DNA of 64,000 bases, from assembly GCF_003122205.1 (NCBI RefSeq), contig NZ_QEYE01000003.1, positions 1 through 64,000 on the forward strand, read 5' to 3'. This document shows, one piece after another, positions 54,521 through 63,705 of the stretch. The position numbers and the translations under genes are program-made. The stretch's first letter is position 1. Each line of letters starts with the position of its first letter. The notes beneath the pieces were generated by a model, which was not told the origin of the DNA, ran no database searches, and was given only the letters and a program-made list of their open reading frames with translations. This DNA comes from Maritimibacter sp. 55A14. Lineage in GTDB: Bacteria; Pseudomonadota; Alphaproteobacteria; Rhodobacterales; Rhodobacteraceae.

Positions 54521-56515
54521 TCAGTTGCTGCCGCCGCCAAGCAGGTTCAGAATGCCTTTCTTGGCCTCGTCCTCCAGCCTGTTACGCAATGCGTCCTCCG
54601 TCGATTGCCCGTCGCCGACCGGGCCGATTTCCTCTTCCAGCTTCTTCTTGACCGCGTCACGGGCGCGCTGTTCCAGTTCTTCGCGCTCTTCCTTCAGGTT
54701 CTGCTTCAGAAGCTCGTCCAGATCGGGCTTGATCGACGGGTTCGACCACGGCCCGGTGATGTTGACCGGCACGGTCACGCCCCCGCCCGTATCCGAGCCC
54801 AGCGCGACCGGGGTCAGCCTGTAGTCAAGCGTCTGCCGCCCCAGATCGACCGTGCCCCGCCCTGTCGCATCGACCACGGGGCCGCTGAATTTTAGGTCGG
54901 AGTTGGAGGCCACGCCCTTGGCGATGGTGAAGGAGGCAGTGACGCTGTCGAAGACGGTTTTCGCGCCCGCACCGCGATAGGACATGTCGAGATTGCGCAG
55001 CATGCCGCCAATGTCGAGCCCCAGCAATTCGCCCTTGCCGATGGCGAAGCGGCCGTCGCCCGAGAGGTTGCGCATGAGCGCATCGACCGAATTGCCTGCG
55101 CCCAGGAACTTGAGCTGCCCGTCGGCCGCCCCCACCAGACGGTCGTAATCCGCCGTCGCCGTCAGCATGGGGCGCAGTTGCACGCCGTCCATCGACAAGT
55201 CGCCGCCGACCGACAGGCCGCCGCGCCCGTTGACGACGAACTCGCCGCCGATGCCCCCGCCATAGATGCCGATCCGGCGCAGGTCGAGCACCAGCCGCGA
55301 CGCATCGAGCCGCGCCACGAGATCGCTGCGATCGAGCGACAGCGCCCCCAGCGCGATGGAATTGGCAGTCAGCGAGACCTCGGCGTCCATGCTGTCCAGC
55401 GCCGAGACGTCGATCGGCTCCGTCGACCATCCGGTGGCCTGCGCGCCACCGCCAGACGCGCCGCCGGACGCGCCCGCGCCCTCCTCCCCGCCACCCAGTG
55501 CCGAGAGGTCGAGCGCGTCCGCGCTGAGCCGCGCCACCAGCCGCGGCCGCGCCGCGCCCATGGTGATATCGGCGTCGCCGCCGATCACGTTGCTGTCGAG
55601 CTTGATCTCGCCGCCGCGCAAATGGGCCGAGCCGTCGCCCGAGAGCGTCACGTCGCCGCTCGCCGCGATGACGCGCCCCAGCCCTTGGGGCAGCGGCGCC
55701 ATCTCCTGACCCAGTGCTGCGAAAAGTGCCGTGGGCGCGGGAAGTTCCGCCACCATCCGGCCTTCGGCAGCCGCCGGGGTCAGCCCGGCCCGCCCGGCGA
55801 AGTCGAGCGAGTTGTCACCGGCGCCGAACCGCATCTCGAGAGGCCGGACATCACCCGCCAGAAGCGGGCCGAACCCGTCGATCGACGCCTCCAGCGTCAC
55901 CGGCTGGCCATTGGCCCGCGCGGTGGCCCGCACTTGCGCCGCGCCGTCGTAGTCGGGCAGGTCCGCCTCGACCTCCACATCGGTCAGCGACAGTGTGGTG
56001 CCGCTGGCATGGTCGGTATAGCTGAGTACCCCGCCGGTCACGATCGCCCTGTCGATGGCGAAGCGCTGCGCCTCGGGCGGGGCGGTGGCGGTGCCGCTCG
56101 GGTCCGCGCCGGTTTCGGTGGCGGCCGCGACGGTTTCCAGTTCCCAGTTGCCACGGCCCGACGCATCCCGCTCCAGCCGGATCGCGGGGGTCTCGATGCG
56201 CAACGTGTCGATCTCGATCTCGCCGGCCATGAGCGGCACGGGCTTGAGCCCGATCACCAGCGCATCCGCCGAGATCATCGGCCCGGAGGCAGCCCAGTCG
56301 GCATTGGCGATCTCCACTCGTCCGGCCGTCACCCCGATCACCGGCCAGAGCGTCGGCTTGATCTCTCCGCTCAGGCGCAGCGCGCGGCCGGTCGCGGACT
56401 CGAATTCCTGTTCGGCCACCCGCGCGATTCGGTCAGCTGGCATCAGAAGCAGCGCCGTCACCGCAACCACGCCCAGCAGCATCAACGTCACGAGGATACG
56501 GATAATCCAGCGCAT
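54521..56515 (-). CDS. AsmA-family protein
   Basis: 664 residues. One N-terminal helix (WIIRILVTLMLLGVVAVTALLLMPADRIARVAEQEFESATGRALRLSG), then the AsmA N-domain (VIGVTAGRVEIANADWA...), long beta-rich repetitive body, and a C-terminal DYDRLVGAADGQLKFLGAGNSVDALMRNLSG segment typical of AsmA-like lipid-transfer proteins. The last ~60 residues are charged (EELEQRARDAVKKKLEEE). Inner-membrane anchored, periplasmic bridge. Start 56515 chosen by spacing from GGGAG; ATG at 56521 possible. Confidence 0.87.
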   Translation of the reverse strand: MRWIIRILVTLMLLGVVAVTALLLMPADRIARVAEQEFESATGRALRLSGEIKPTLWPVIGVTAGRVEIANADWAASGPMISADALVIGLKPVPLMAGEIEIDTLRIETPAIRLERDASGRGNWELETVAAATETGADPSGTATAPPEAQRFAIDRAIVTGGVLSYTDHASGTTLSLTDVEVEADLPDYDGAAQVRATARANGQPVTLEASIDGFGPLLAGDVRPLEMRFGAGDNSLDFAGRAGLTPAAAEGRMVAELPAPTALFAALGQEMAPLPQGLGRVIAASGDVTLSGDGSAHLRGGEIKLDSNVIGGDADITMGAARPRLVARLSADALDLSALGGGEEGAGASGGASGGGAQATGWSTEPIDVSALDSMDAEVSLTANSIALGALSLDRSDLVARLDASRLVLDLRRIGIYGGGIGGEFVVNGRGGLSVGGDLSMDGVQLRPMLTATADYDRLVGAADGQLKFLGAGNSVDALMRNLSGDGRFAIGKGELLGLDIGGMLRNLDMSYRGAGAKTVFDSVTASFTIAKGVASNSDLKFSGPVVDATGRGTVDLGRQTLDYRLTPVALGSDTGGGVTVPVNITGPWSNPSIKPDLDELLKQNLKEEREELEQRARDAVKKKLEEEIGPVGDGQSTEDALRNRLEDEAKKGILNLLGGGSN

Positions 56516-56635
56516 GATCATACTCCCGCCTTCAGGACACGGGATCAAATCTAAGCTCGCAGACAGCGCGCCACAACAGACCATTGCGTGCGACGGGGGC
56601 TTTCGCAGCCGCCGGTGGCGCTCTATATGCGGGCC

Positions 56636-58018
56636 ATGAGCCAGAACCCGACCGATCTCCGCCCCGACATCGCCCCGGCCGCGCGCTTCGCGGGCATGAC
56701 ACGCGACGACCAGCCCAGCATCGGGATGGTGTCGCTGGGCTGCCCCAAGGCGCTGGTCGACAGCGAACGCATACTGACCCGGCTCAGGGCCGAAGGCTAC
56801 GGCATCTCGCCCGATTACGAGGGCGCGGATGCGGTGATCGTCAACACCTGCGGCTTTCTCGACAGCGCCAAGGCCGAAAGCCTGAAGGCCATCGGCGAGG
56901 CACTCTCCGAGAACGGGCGGGTGATCGTCACCGGCTGCCTGGGGGCGGAGCCGGACTACATCACCGGCGCGCATCCAAAGGTACTGGCGGTGACCGGCCC
57001 GCACCAGTACGAGCAGGTGCTCGACGCGGTTCATGCGGCGGTGCCGCCCAGCCCCGATCCCTTCGTCGATCTCCTCCCGACATCGGGTGTGTCCCTGACC
57101 CCGAGACACTACAGTTATTTAAAGATTTCCGAGGGCTGCAACCACAAATGCAAGTTCTGCATCATCCCGGACATGCGCGGACGGCTGGTATCGCGTCCCG
57201 CCGGCGCAGTGCTGCGGGAAGCCGAACGCCTGGTCGCAGCCGGGGTGCGGGAACTGCTGGTTATCTCACAGGATACAAGCGCTTACGGCGTCGACCTCAA
57301 GCATGAGACGAGCCCGTGGCGTGAAGCACCCGTGCCTGCGCACATAACCGATCTTGCCCGCGCGCTCGGGGAACTCGGCGCCTGGGTCCGGCTGCATTAC
57401 GTCTACCCCTACCCGCATGTGCGCCAGCTCATCCCGCTGATGGCCGAGGGGCTGATCCTGCCCTATCTCGACATCCCCTTCCAGCACGCCCATCCCGACA
57501 CGCTGCGGCGCATGGCCCGGCCCGCCGCGGCGGCGAAGACCCTGGACGAGATCGCCGCGTGGCGCCGCGACTGCCCCGAAATCGCCCTGCGCTCCACCTT
57601 CATCGTGGGCTTTCCGGGCGAAACGGAGGCGGAGTTCCAGACCTTGCTCGACTGGCTCGACGAGGCGCAGCTCGACCGGGTCGGCTGCTTCCAGTACGAG
57701 AATGTCGCCGGGGCGCGGTCGAACGTCCTGTCCGATCACGTGCCCGAGGAGGTCAAGCAGGACCGCTGGAACCGCTTCATGGAAAAGGCGCAGGCCATCT
57801 CGGCGGCCAGGCTTCAGGTGCGGGTGGGCGGCCGTCAGCAGGTCATCGTGGACGCGGTGGACGCCGAAGGCGCCACCTGCCGCACCCGCGCCGACGCGCC
57901 GGAGATCGACGGCAATCTCTTCATCGACAAGGGCTTCGAGGCCCTGTCGCCCGGCGATATCGTCACGGTGGAGGTCGATGAGGCGTCGGAATACGATCTT
58001 TGGGGGCGGCTGGTCTAG
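56636..58018 (+). CDS. rimO: Ribosomal protein S12 methylthiotransferase RimO
   Basis: 460 residues. UPF0004 domain with cysteines [21 protein letters not shown] and VTGCLGAEP; radical-SAM CxxxCxxC in [19 protein letters not shown] domain at the end ([11 protein letters not shown] ... [16 protein letters not shown]). Two [4Fe-4S] clusters; adds methylthio to Asp88 of S12. ATG at 56636. The unusual N-terminal 30 residues before [13 protein letters not shown] are non-conserved. Confidence 0.95.
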   Translation: MSQNPTDLRPDIAPAARFAGMTRDDQPSIGMVSLGCPKALVDSERILTRLRAEGYGISPDYEGADAVIVNTCGFLDSAKAESLKAIGEALSENGRVIVTGCLGAEPDYITGAHPKVLAVTGPHQYEQVLDAVHAAVPPSPDPFVDLLPTSGVSLTPRHYSYLKISEGCNHKCKFCIIPDMRGRLVSRPAGAVLREAERLVAAGVRELLVISQDTSAYGVDLKHETSPWREAPVPAHITDLARALGELGAWVRLHYVYPYPHVRQLIPLMAEGLILPYLDIPFQHAHPDTLRRMARPAAAAKTLDEIAAWRRDCPEIALRSTFIVGFPGETEAEFQTLLDWLDEAQLDRVGCFQYENVAGARSNVLSDHVPEEVKQDRWNRFMEKAQAISAARLQVRVGGRQQVIVDAVDAEGATCRTRADAPEIDGNLFIDKGFEALSPGDIVTVEVDEASEYDLWGRLV

Positions 58019-58126
58019 GACACGTCTGATCCGCATTTCATGGCCGTGGTCGGACGCGTGTCTGGCCGTCGCCCGGCGCGTCTCGGAACAGACCGGCGAC
58101 TGAGCTTCGGTTGCTCGGGAAGCGCG

Positions 58127-58477
58127 CTACCCCGTCAGCACCGCCAGCCAGGCCACGCCCGCGGCGAGCGCGGTGACGACGACCGCGGCGCTGGCGGTGT
58201 CCTTGGCCTGCTTGGCCAGCGGATGCCGGTCCCCGGAGGTAAAATCCACCGCCCGCTCGATGGCGGTGTTGATCAGTTCCATCGCCATGACCAGAACGCC
58301 CAGCGCCAGAATCAGCGCGCGTTCCGCCCCGCCGAGCGGCAGCCAGAAGGCCAGCACGGCGGAGACGAGATTGGCGAGCGCCCATTGCTTGAGGCTCAAC
58401 TCGTCGTTCCAGCAGTGGCGCCAGCCCTCCCAACTCCAGCCCGCGCGCTCGCAAAAGCGGCTCCAAAGCGATTTCAT
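58127..58477 (-). CDS. dgkA: Diacylglycerol kinase
   Basis: 116 residues, three helices. GWRHCWNDELSLKQWALANLV and AMELINTAIERAVDFTSGDRHPLAKQAKDTASAAV (catalytic Glu and Asn/Asp motif) define DgkA. Recycles diacylglycerol to phosphatidic acid in the inner membrane. Its start overlaps the end of the upstream YigZ-like gene by four bases, so the two are coupled. Confidence 0.94.
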   Translation of the reverse strand: MKSLWSRFCERAGWSWEGWRHCWNDELSLKQWALANLVSAVLAFWLPLGGAERALILALGVLVMAMELINTAIERAVDFTSGDRHPLAKQAKDTASAAVVVTALAAGVAWLAVLTG

Positions 58478-58824
58478 GCGCGATGCTCCAGATAGTAATT
58501 CACGGCGTCCTGCACCCGGCGAAACCGGTCGCCACCGAGTTTTACGCCGCCATACCAGCGCGTGACAACGACGATGTGATCCGTCAGCCCGGCGCGTTCG
58601 AGCATGCGCAGGATCACGGCACCCGCGCCCACCTCGCCGTCATCGGCCTTGAGCGGCCCTTCCGCCAGCAGAACGCCCCAGGAATTATGCGTTGCGCGGG
58701 CGAATTTCTTGCGCCGTTTCAGGGCCTTGAGAAACGCCTCCACCGCCTCTCGATCTCGAACCGGTCCGCCGGACACCGCGTATTTCGATCCGCGGTCGGT
58801 GAGAATGTTCTCGAATACCTGCAT
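58474..58824 (-). CDS. YigZ/IMPACT-domain protein
   Basis: 116 residues, only the N-terminal IMPACT domain of the UPF0029 family: SKYAVSGGPV, RATHNSWGVLLA (RATHN motif), DDGEVGAGAVILRMLERAGL and VVTRWYGGVKLGGDRFRR. The C-terminal ferredoxin-like domain of full-length YigZ (~200 aa) is absent. Proposed proline dipeptidase-like or translation-related role; not proven. Couples to dgkA. Confidence 0.85.
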   Translation of the reverse strand: MQVFENILTDRGSKYAVSGGPVRDREAVEAFLKALKRRKKFARATHNSWGVLLAEGPLKADDGEVGAGAVILRMLERAGLTDHIVVVTRWYGGVKLGGDRFRRVQDAVNYYLEHRA

Positions 58825-58885
58825 CCCGCCCCCTTCGCGGGAGGCGGGCTAGCACGGACGCAGCGCCCGCGCCAGCCTTGGCCGC

Positions 58886-59143
58886 TCAGACCGCGCGCAG
58901 CGCCTTGAAGAGCCCGGCGTTGCGGCAGAACTCCGGCGTGCCCTCGGCGCCGTCGGCATGCGCGGCCAGCCAGGCCTCGCAGCCCTCGACATTGGCGCAG
59001 CCGGTGCAACTGTAGATCGCCGCACGCAGGTCGCCGCCCGAAAGCGTACCGCGCATGATCTCTTCCGCCAGGTCGATGCCCTGGGTTTCGGCCATCGCAT
59101 CGACGAGTTTCTCGTGACGGGCCAGTCGGGACAGGTTGAACAT
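58886..59143 (-). CDS. Small DUF6455-like cysteine protein, FNR-box controlled
   Basis: 85 residues. FNLSRLARHEKLVDAMAETQGIDLAEEIMRGTLSGGDLRAA followed by a CTGCANVEGCEAW cluster and a C-terminal cysteine. Three clustered Cys suggest metal or redox binding. GGAGGAT precedes the ATG. The FNR-type box at 59199-59212 lies 56 bases upstream, so low-oxygen or nitric-oxide regulation is likely. Function unknown. Confidence 0.78.
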   Translation of the reverse strand: MFNLSRLARHEKLVDAMAETQGIDLAEEIMRGTLSGGDLRAAIYSCTGCANVEGCEAWLAAHADGAEGTPEFCRNAGLFKALRAV

Positions 59144-59198
59144 CTCGGATCCTCCGGTGTTGGCGAATCCAGTCTGGCGCAGCCCCGGCCCGTGAGCC

Positions 59199-59212
59199 TT
59201 GACCTGAGTCAA
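59199..59212. promoter_or_regulatory. FNR/Dnr-type box upstream of the DUF6455-like gene
   Basis: TTGAC-CTGA-GTCAA, perfect inverted repeat nearly identical to the ctaD box. Located 56 bases before the ATG, a good position for an activator. Confidence 0.65.
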
Positions 59213-59228
59213 TACACCGCCGGCCATG

Positions 59229-59921
59229 TCAGCGCAGGGCTGCCGCGGTGCGGCGCACCGTCTCCATGCGGCTGGCGTTGGGCGGATGGGTGCCCAGGAA
59301 GCGGTCGCCGGGATCGGGGATGCGGGCGAAATATTGCGCGCCACGCACCGGGTTGAAGCCCGCGCGATGCGCGATCACCGTGCCCAGCGCATCGGCTTCC
59401 AGCTCGAATTCCTTGGAATAGGCCCGCGCACCCACCGACGAGCCCAGATCGGCGCCGGCGCGCACCATCTCGCCGCCACCCAGAACGGCACCCAGCACAC
59501 CACCGAGAACGGCGCCACCCACTGCGGATTGCTGCTTTCGCGGCAGATGGTTCTCGATGTGATGCGCGGCCTCGTGCCCCACGACGAAGGCGAGTTCGTC
59601 GGAATTTCGGGTATCCGCGATCAGCGACGCGGTGAGGACGATCTGCGGCCGACCGGACCGGTCGCGGGTCTGATAGGCATTGGGCGGTTGATCGGCGCGG
59701 GTATCGACGGAAATGTTGTAGTCGCAATTGAGCCCGCTCGTGCGTTCACGGCAGACTTGCTCGGCCACCGGTTCCACCCGGCGGATCACTTGCGCGAAGT
59801 TGCGGACAGCCACGTCGCGGCTGACCGCCGGGGGCGCCTGAACGGACGCCGCGGGCTGGGTGGTCACGGTGGTACAAGACGCCGCAAGCAGCAGGGCGGC
59901 ACTCAGGGCAAACAGGCGCAT
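59229..59921 (-). CDS. M48-family metalloprotease lipoprotein
   Basis: 230 residues. Signal with lipobox LLLAASC, then VLTASLIADTRNSDELAFVVGHEAAHHIENH (HExxH zinc motif reads HEAAH), and downstream third ligand EFELEADALG. The rest matches periplasmic Oma1/LoiP-type peptidases. ATG at 59921 follows a GAGTGACATG start region. Likely envelope quality-control peptidase. Confidence 0.88.
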   Translation of the reverse strand: MRLFALSAALLLAASCTTVTTQPAASVQAPPAVSRDVAVRNFAQVIRRVEPVAEQVCRERTSGLNCDYNISVDTRADQPPNAYQTRDRSGRPQIVLTASLIADTRNSDELAFVVGHEAAHHIENHLPRKQQSAVGGAVLGGVLGAVLGGGEMVRAGADLGSSVGARAYSKEFELEADALGTVIAHRAGFNPVRGAQYFARIPDPGDRFLGTHPPNASRMETVRRTAAALR

Positions 59922-60069
59922 GTCACTCCTCGTCGGGTCTTCAATCTCTGACCGCAAGATAGACCGGCACCGCGGAAATGCGAACCCCAATCGCAGTGCG
60001 CCAACCGGTTTGCAATTTCCCGCCGAGACGGGTTTTATCGCGGTCGAGGGGACGCACAGGAGCCCGGCC

Positions 60070-60300
60070 ATGTTCACCATCGAGCACGAATTCGACGCCA
60101 CCGTGATCACCCTCGTAGACGAGGCGGGGCCGCCGCTTCAGGAGGATGTGACAATCAATGCCTTCGAGGAATGCGTGACGGTGGAGCAGTACGATCCGCG
60201 CACTGACCGGGTGCAGACCGTCACCTTCTCGATGACGCAGTTGCGCGACCTGGCCGCCGCGCTCGATCTTCCGGAAGGCAGTTACCGGCTGAAACGCTAG
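60070..60300 (+). CDS. Small conserved hypothetical protein
   Basis: 76 residues, acidic, beta-rich: MFTIEHEFDATVITLVDEAGPPLQEDV ... VTVEQYDPRTDRVQTVTFSMTQLRDLAAALDLPEGSYRLKR (quoted in parts). AGGAG lies 7 bases before the ATG. No known family; probably cytoplasmic. Divergent from the M48 gene (gap 148 bases). Confidence 0.65.
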   Translation: MFTIEHEFDATVITLVDEAGPPLQEDVTINAFEECVTVEQYDPRTDRVQTVTFSMTQLRDLAAALDLPEGSYRLKR

Positions 60301-60309
60301 AGGCACGTC

Positions 60310-60423
60310 CCGAGGCGCTGGACCAAAAAATGCTGAGGATGGCCCTTGCGATCCCTGGCAGGTCTGGAGACGCATCGCGGGCTTCGCTCAAGGACAAACG
60401 CTGCGGATTGAATGGTGGCCGCT
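60310..60423 (+). repeat. Structured intergenic element, copy B
   Basis: Core GATGG (60338), CCTTGC (60344-60349), 8-base loop, GCAGG (60358-60362), TCTGGAGACG (60363-60372), with flanking CCGAGGCG and a GGTGGCCGCT end. Same stem-loop spacing as copy A (20652-20742) with the loop changed and the stem kept. Also between convergent genes. Confidence 0.5.
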
Positions 60424-60433
60424 CTGGCCGGGA

Positions 60434-60697
60434 TCAGCCTCTCACCCGGAAGAGCTTGTCACGGGAAGTCGCGCCGCGCAGCAATTCCAGCCGCGATTTC
60501 GGCACGCCCAGCGCCTTGGCAAGCAACTTCAGCACCGCAGCGTTGGCTTTGCCGTCCTCGGGAACCACGGTGACCGAGACGCGCAGCAGCGGCGGCGGCC
60601 CCGGCTCCCACCTGAGCGCGTTGCGCGCGGCCTTGGGCGTCACGCGCACCGCGAAAGGTGCGCCGTCGGTCAGGTGGTGCAGGTCGGGCTCGGCCAT
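60434..60697 (-). CDS. DUF167 (YggU) family protein
   Basis: 87 residues. VRVTPKAARNALRWEP and VTVVPEDGKANAAVLKLLAKALGVPKSRLELLRGATSRDKLFRV are the DUF167/YggU signature (GKAN, GxxSRxK). Small cytoplasmic protein, structure known for homologues, function unsettled. ATG at 60697. Convergent with the small ORF through element B. Confidence 0.87.
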   Translation of the reverse strand: MAEPDLHHLTDGAPFAVRVTPKAARNALRWEPGPPPLLRVSVTVVPEDGKANAAVLKLLAKALGVPKSRLELLRGATSRDKLFRVRG

Positions 60698-60793
60698 GAC
60701 TTCCCTCTTAGCGGCATCCGGGGGACGCGTCACCCTCTTGGCTTTTGGCCGCCGAATTGCCACTGTCCCGGCCGAGGCAACGGGAGGCGGATC

Positions 60794-61900
60794 ATGGGCC
60801 GGACGGCATTCTACTGGGATGAGCGGTGCTTCTGGCACGCCGGCGGCAACTACGCGCTGACCATGCCGGTGGGCGGTCTGATCCAGCCGCAGGCCGCGGG
60901 CGGGCTGGCCGAAAGCCCGGAAACCAAGCGCCGGCTGAAAAACCTCATGGAGGTGACGGGTCTGATCGGCGATCTGGACGTGCGCAGCGCGCCACCCGCC
61001 GGCTGGCATGACCTCATCCGCGTCCATCCGGAGGCATTCCTGCATCGGTTCAAGGAACTGTCGGACGGCAATGGCGGCGAGATCGGGGAGCAGACGCCCT
61101 TCGGCCCTGGCGGGTTCGATATCGCCTGCGTCTCGGCGGGGCTGGCCGGGGCGGCGGTCGCAGAAGTGCTGCGCGGCACCCATCCCAATGCCTATGCGCT
61201 CTCGCGTCCGCCGGGGCATCACTGCCTGCCGGACTGGCCCAACGGCTTCTGCCTGCTGGCCAATATCGCCATCGCCATCGAGGCCGCCCGCGCCGATGGG
61301 CTGGGCCGCCGCTTTGCCGTTGTGGACTGGGACGTGCATCACGGCAACGGGACCGAGGCGATCTTCTACGACCGCGACGATGTGCTGACGATCTCGATCC
61401 ATCAGGACCGCAACTACCCGGAGGATACCGGCTTCGTCGCGCATCGCGGCCGCGGCGCGGGCGAGGGGTTCAACATGAACGTGCCGCTGCCGCCGGGCGC
61501 GGGCCATGCCACATGGCTGGAGGCGGTGGAGCGGCTGGTCGTGCCCGCCCTCGCCGCCTACCGCCCCGATATCGTCATCGTCGCTTGCGGCTATGACGCG
61601 GCGCTGGTGGACCCTCTCTCGCGGATGATGTGCACGGCCGAGACCTACCGGCTGATGACGCGGCGGATGATGGAGGTCGCGGCGGAGGTCTGTGCGGGCA
61701 AGCTCGCCATTGTCCACGAGGGCGGCTATTCGGAGCTTTACGTGCCTTTCTGCGGCCATGCCGTGATCGAGGAGTTGTCGGGCAGCGCGAAATCAGCACC
61801 CGACCCGCTGGCCGAGGTCTATATGCGGCGCCAGCCCCCGGCGCGGATGCAGGCGCTCTTCTCCGAGATGATCGGCGAGATGGCGGCGGCATTCTTCTAA
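60794..61900 (+). CDS. Class II histone-deacetylase-like / acetylpolyamine amidohydrolase
   Basis: 368 residues. SRPPGHHCLPDWPNGFC (His pair), DWDVHHGNGTEAIFYDRDDV (zinc Asp and His), SIHQDRNYPEDTG, and IVACGYDAALVDPLSRM (zinc Asp). All zinc and charge-relay residues are present. Bacterial members deacetylate acetylpolyamines or other amides. GGGAGG precedes the ATG at 60794. Same direction as the CoA-transferase genes after a 104-base gap. Confidence 0.87.
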   Translation: MGRTAFYWDERCFWHAGGNYALTMPVGGLIQPQAAGGLAESPETKRRLKNLMEVTGLIGDLDVRSAPPAGWHDLIRVHPEAFLHRFKELSDGNGGEIGEQTPFGPGGFDIACVSAGLAGAAVAEVLRGTHPNAYALSRPPGHHCLPDWPNGFCLLANIAIAIEAARADGLGRRFAVVDWDVHHGNGTEAIFYDRDDVLTISIHQDRNYPEDTGFVAHRGRGAGEGFNMNVPLPPGAGHATWLEAVERLVVPALAAYRPDIVIVACGYDAALVDPLSRMMCTAETYRLMTRRMMEVAAEVCAGKLAIVHEGGYSELYVPFCGHAVIEELSGSAKSAPDPLAEVYMRRQPPARMQALFSEMIGEMAAAFF

Positions 61901-62004
61901 CGCCGCGACGCGACCCGCGCGCTGCGCTGCGGCATCGGCATTGACTCCCCCCTGCCCCGCGGTCACAACTGAGCACGAAAAAACCGATAATCTGGGAGCA
62001 TGAG

Positions 62005-62700
62005 ATGCAGAAGATCTACGGCTCGGCGTCCGAGGCCCTCGACGGGCTTCTGGAGGACGGCATGCTGATCGCGGCGGGGGGATTCGGGCTCTGCGGCATT
62101 CCCGAACTGCTGATCGCGGCGATCCGCGACAGCGGCGTGAAGGACCTGACCGTCGCCTCCAACAATGCGGGCGTGGACGATTTCGGGCTGGGCGTTCTGC
62201 TTCAGTCCCGGCAGGTGAAGAAGATGATGTCGTCCTATGTGGGCGAGAACGCGGAATTCATGCGCCAGTATCTTTCCGGCGAGTTGGAACTGGAATTCAA
62301 CCCGCAGGGCACGCTGGCCGAACGCATGCGCGCCGGCGGCGCGGGCATTCCGGGCTTCTACACCAAGACCGGCGTCGGCACACAGGTCGCCGAGGGCAAG
62401 GAGCACAAGGAATTCGACGGCGAGACCTATATCCTGGAGCGCGGGATCGTGGCCGACCTGTCGATCGTCAAGGCCTGGAAGGCTGACGACACCGGCAACC
62501 TGGTCTTCCGCAAGACCGCGCGCAACTTCAACCCGGCGGCGGCAACCTGTGGGCGCGTCTGCGTGGCCGAGGTGGAGGAGATCGTGCCGCGCGGCAGCCT
62601 GGACCCGGACTGCATCCACCTGCCGGGCATCTATGTGCACCGTCTGATCCAGGGCGAGCACGAGAAACGCATCGAACAGCGCACCACGCGCGCGGCGTAA
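62005..62700 (+). CDS. scoA: 3-oxoacid CoA-transferase subunit A
   Basis: 231 residues. [27 protein letters not shown] (class I CoA-transferase glycine motif), [50 protein letters not shown], and [13 protein letters not shown] are diagnostic of the SCOT alpha subunit. It transfers CoA from succinyl-CoA to acetoacetate. GGGAG is 9 bases before the ATG. It ends three bases before a small inserted gene, then scoB. Confidence 0.93.
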   Translation: MQKIYGSASEALDGLLEDGMLIAAGGFGLCGIPELLIAAIRDSGVKDLTVASNNAGVDDFGLGVLLQSRQVKKMMSSYVGENAEFMRQYLSGELELEFNPQGTLAERMRAGGAGIPGFYTKTGVGTQVAEGKEHKEFDGETYILERGIVADLSIVKAWKADDTGNLVFRKTARNFNPAAATCGRVCVAEVEEIVPRGSLDPDCIHLPGIYVHRLIQGEHEKRIEQRTTRAA

Positions 62701-62703
62701 GAA

Positions 62704-62886
62704 ATGGCTAGGCTACTCGGGGCAGTTTATATTGTCGCGGATATCGCGACTTTCCTCTACCTCACATTCTTCGACGGCTACGTCTACACCTCTTGGAATT
62801 GGCTCATAGCAATTCCCGTCAACTTGTTTCTTGCGCAAATTTGGCCGATCTATTGGCTGATCTTGCGACCACTTATGGGAGGATAA
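62704..62886 (+). CDS. Microprotein with two membrane helices between the CoA-transferase subunits
   Basis: 60 residues, almost wholly hydrophobic: [25 protein letters not shown] and [30 protein letters not shown] is ~48% (87 of 180 bases counted), well below the flanking scoA/scoB. Starts 3 bases after scoA and ends 2 bases before scoB's ATG, and its last codons carry scoB's GGGAGG. Function unknown; likely acquired or free-standing insert. Confidence 0.65.
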   Translation: MARLLGAVYIVADIATFLYLTFFDGYVYTSWNWLIAIPVNLFLAQIWPIYWLILRPLMGG

Positions 62887-62888
62887 CC

Positions 62889-63518
62889 ATGCCTTGGGAC
62901 CGCAACCAGATGGCCGCACGGGCGGCGCAGGAACTTGAAGACGGCATGTATGTGAATCTCGGCATCGGCATTCCGACGCTGGTGGCCAACTACATTCCCG
63001 AAGGCGTCGATGTGACGCTGCAATCGGAAAACGGGATGCTGGGCATCGGCCCCTTCCCGACCGAGAACGAGGTCGATCCGGACCTCATCAACGCCGGCAA
63101 GCAGACCGTGACCGAGTTGGAGCGCACCTCCTATTTCGGCTCCGACCAGAGCTTCGCGATGATCCGCGGCGGCAAGATCGCGATGGCGATCCTGGGCGCG
63201 ATGGAAGTGGCCGAGAACGGCGATCTGGCCAACTGGATGATCCCCGGCAAGCTGGTGAAGGGCATGGGCGGTGCGATGGACCTGGTCGCGGGCGTGCGCC
63301 GCGTCGTGGTGGTGATGGACCACACCAACAAGGCGGGCGACTCCAAGCTGCTTAAGGCATGCACCCTGCCGTTGACCGGCACCGGCGTGGTGGACCGCAT
63401 CATCACCAATCTGGGCGTGCTCGACGTGGTTGAGGGCGGCCTGAAGATCGTGGAGGCTGCCGAAGGCGTCACCGAAGACGACATCCGCGCCGCGACCGAG
63501 GCCACGATCGTCAACTGA
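62889..63518 (+). CDS. scoB: 3-oxoacid CoA-transferase subunit B
   Basis: 209 residues. [38 protein letters not shown] contains the catalytic glutamate (ENG). [42 protein letters not shown] and [11 protein letters not shown] follow. Partner of ScoA; couples ketone-body or acetoacetate use. Start at 62889 with GGGAGG provided by the preceding microprotein gene. Confidence 0.93.
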   Translation: MPWDRNQMAARAAQELEDGMYVNLGIGIPTLVANYIPEGVDVTLQSENGMLGIGPFPTENEVDPDLINAGKQTVTELERTSYFGSDQSFAMIRGGKIAMAILGAMEVAENGDLANWMIPGKLVKGMGGAMDLVAGVRRVVVVMDHTNKAGDSKLLKACTLPLTGTGVVDRIITNLGVLDVVEGGLKIVEAAEGVTEDDIRAATEATIVN

Positions 63519-63531
63519 TCCCGACCGTTTC

Positions 63532-63561
63532 GCCGGGGGTGTTTTCCCGAATGCCCCCGGC
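63532..63561 (+). terminator. Hairpin after scoB
   Basis: GCCGGGGG (63532-63539) pairs with CCCCCGGC (63554-63561), loop 14 bases, 13 bases after the scoB stop. No T-tract. Confidence 0.45.
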
Positions 63562-63705
63562 CGCTATACTGGCGCGGACGCAACCCGGACGACGCCATTC
63601 CGTATCCTGCCCCCATTCTGCGCGCCGCGCTTGCGGCAATCCTTCTGGCCCTGCACATCTCCGGGGCGGCATCGGCGCAGGCGCCGCGCCCCCGTGACCC
63701 CCGAC

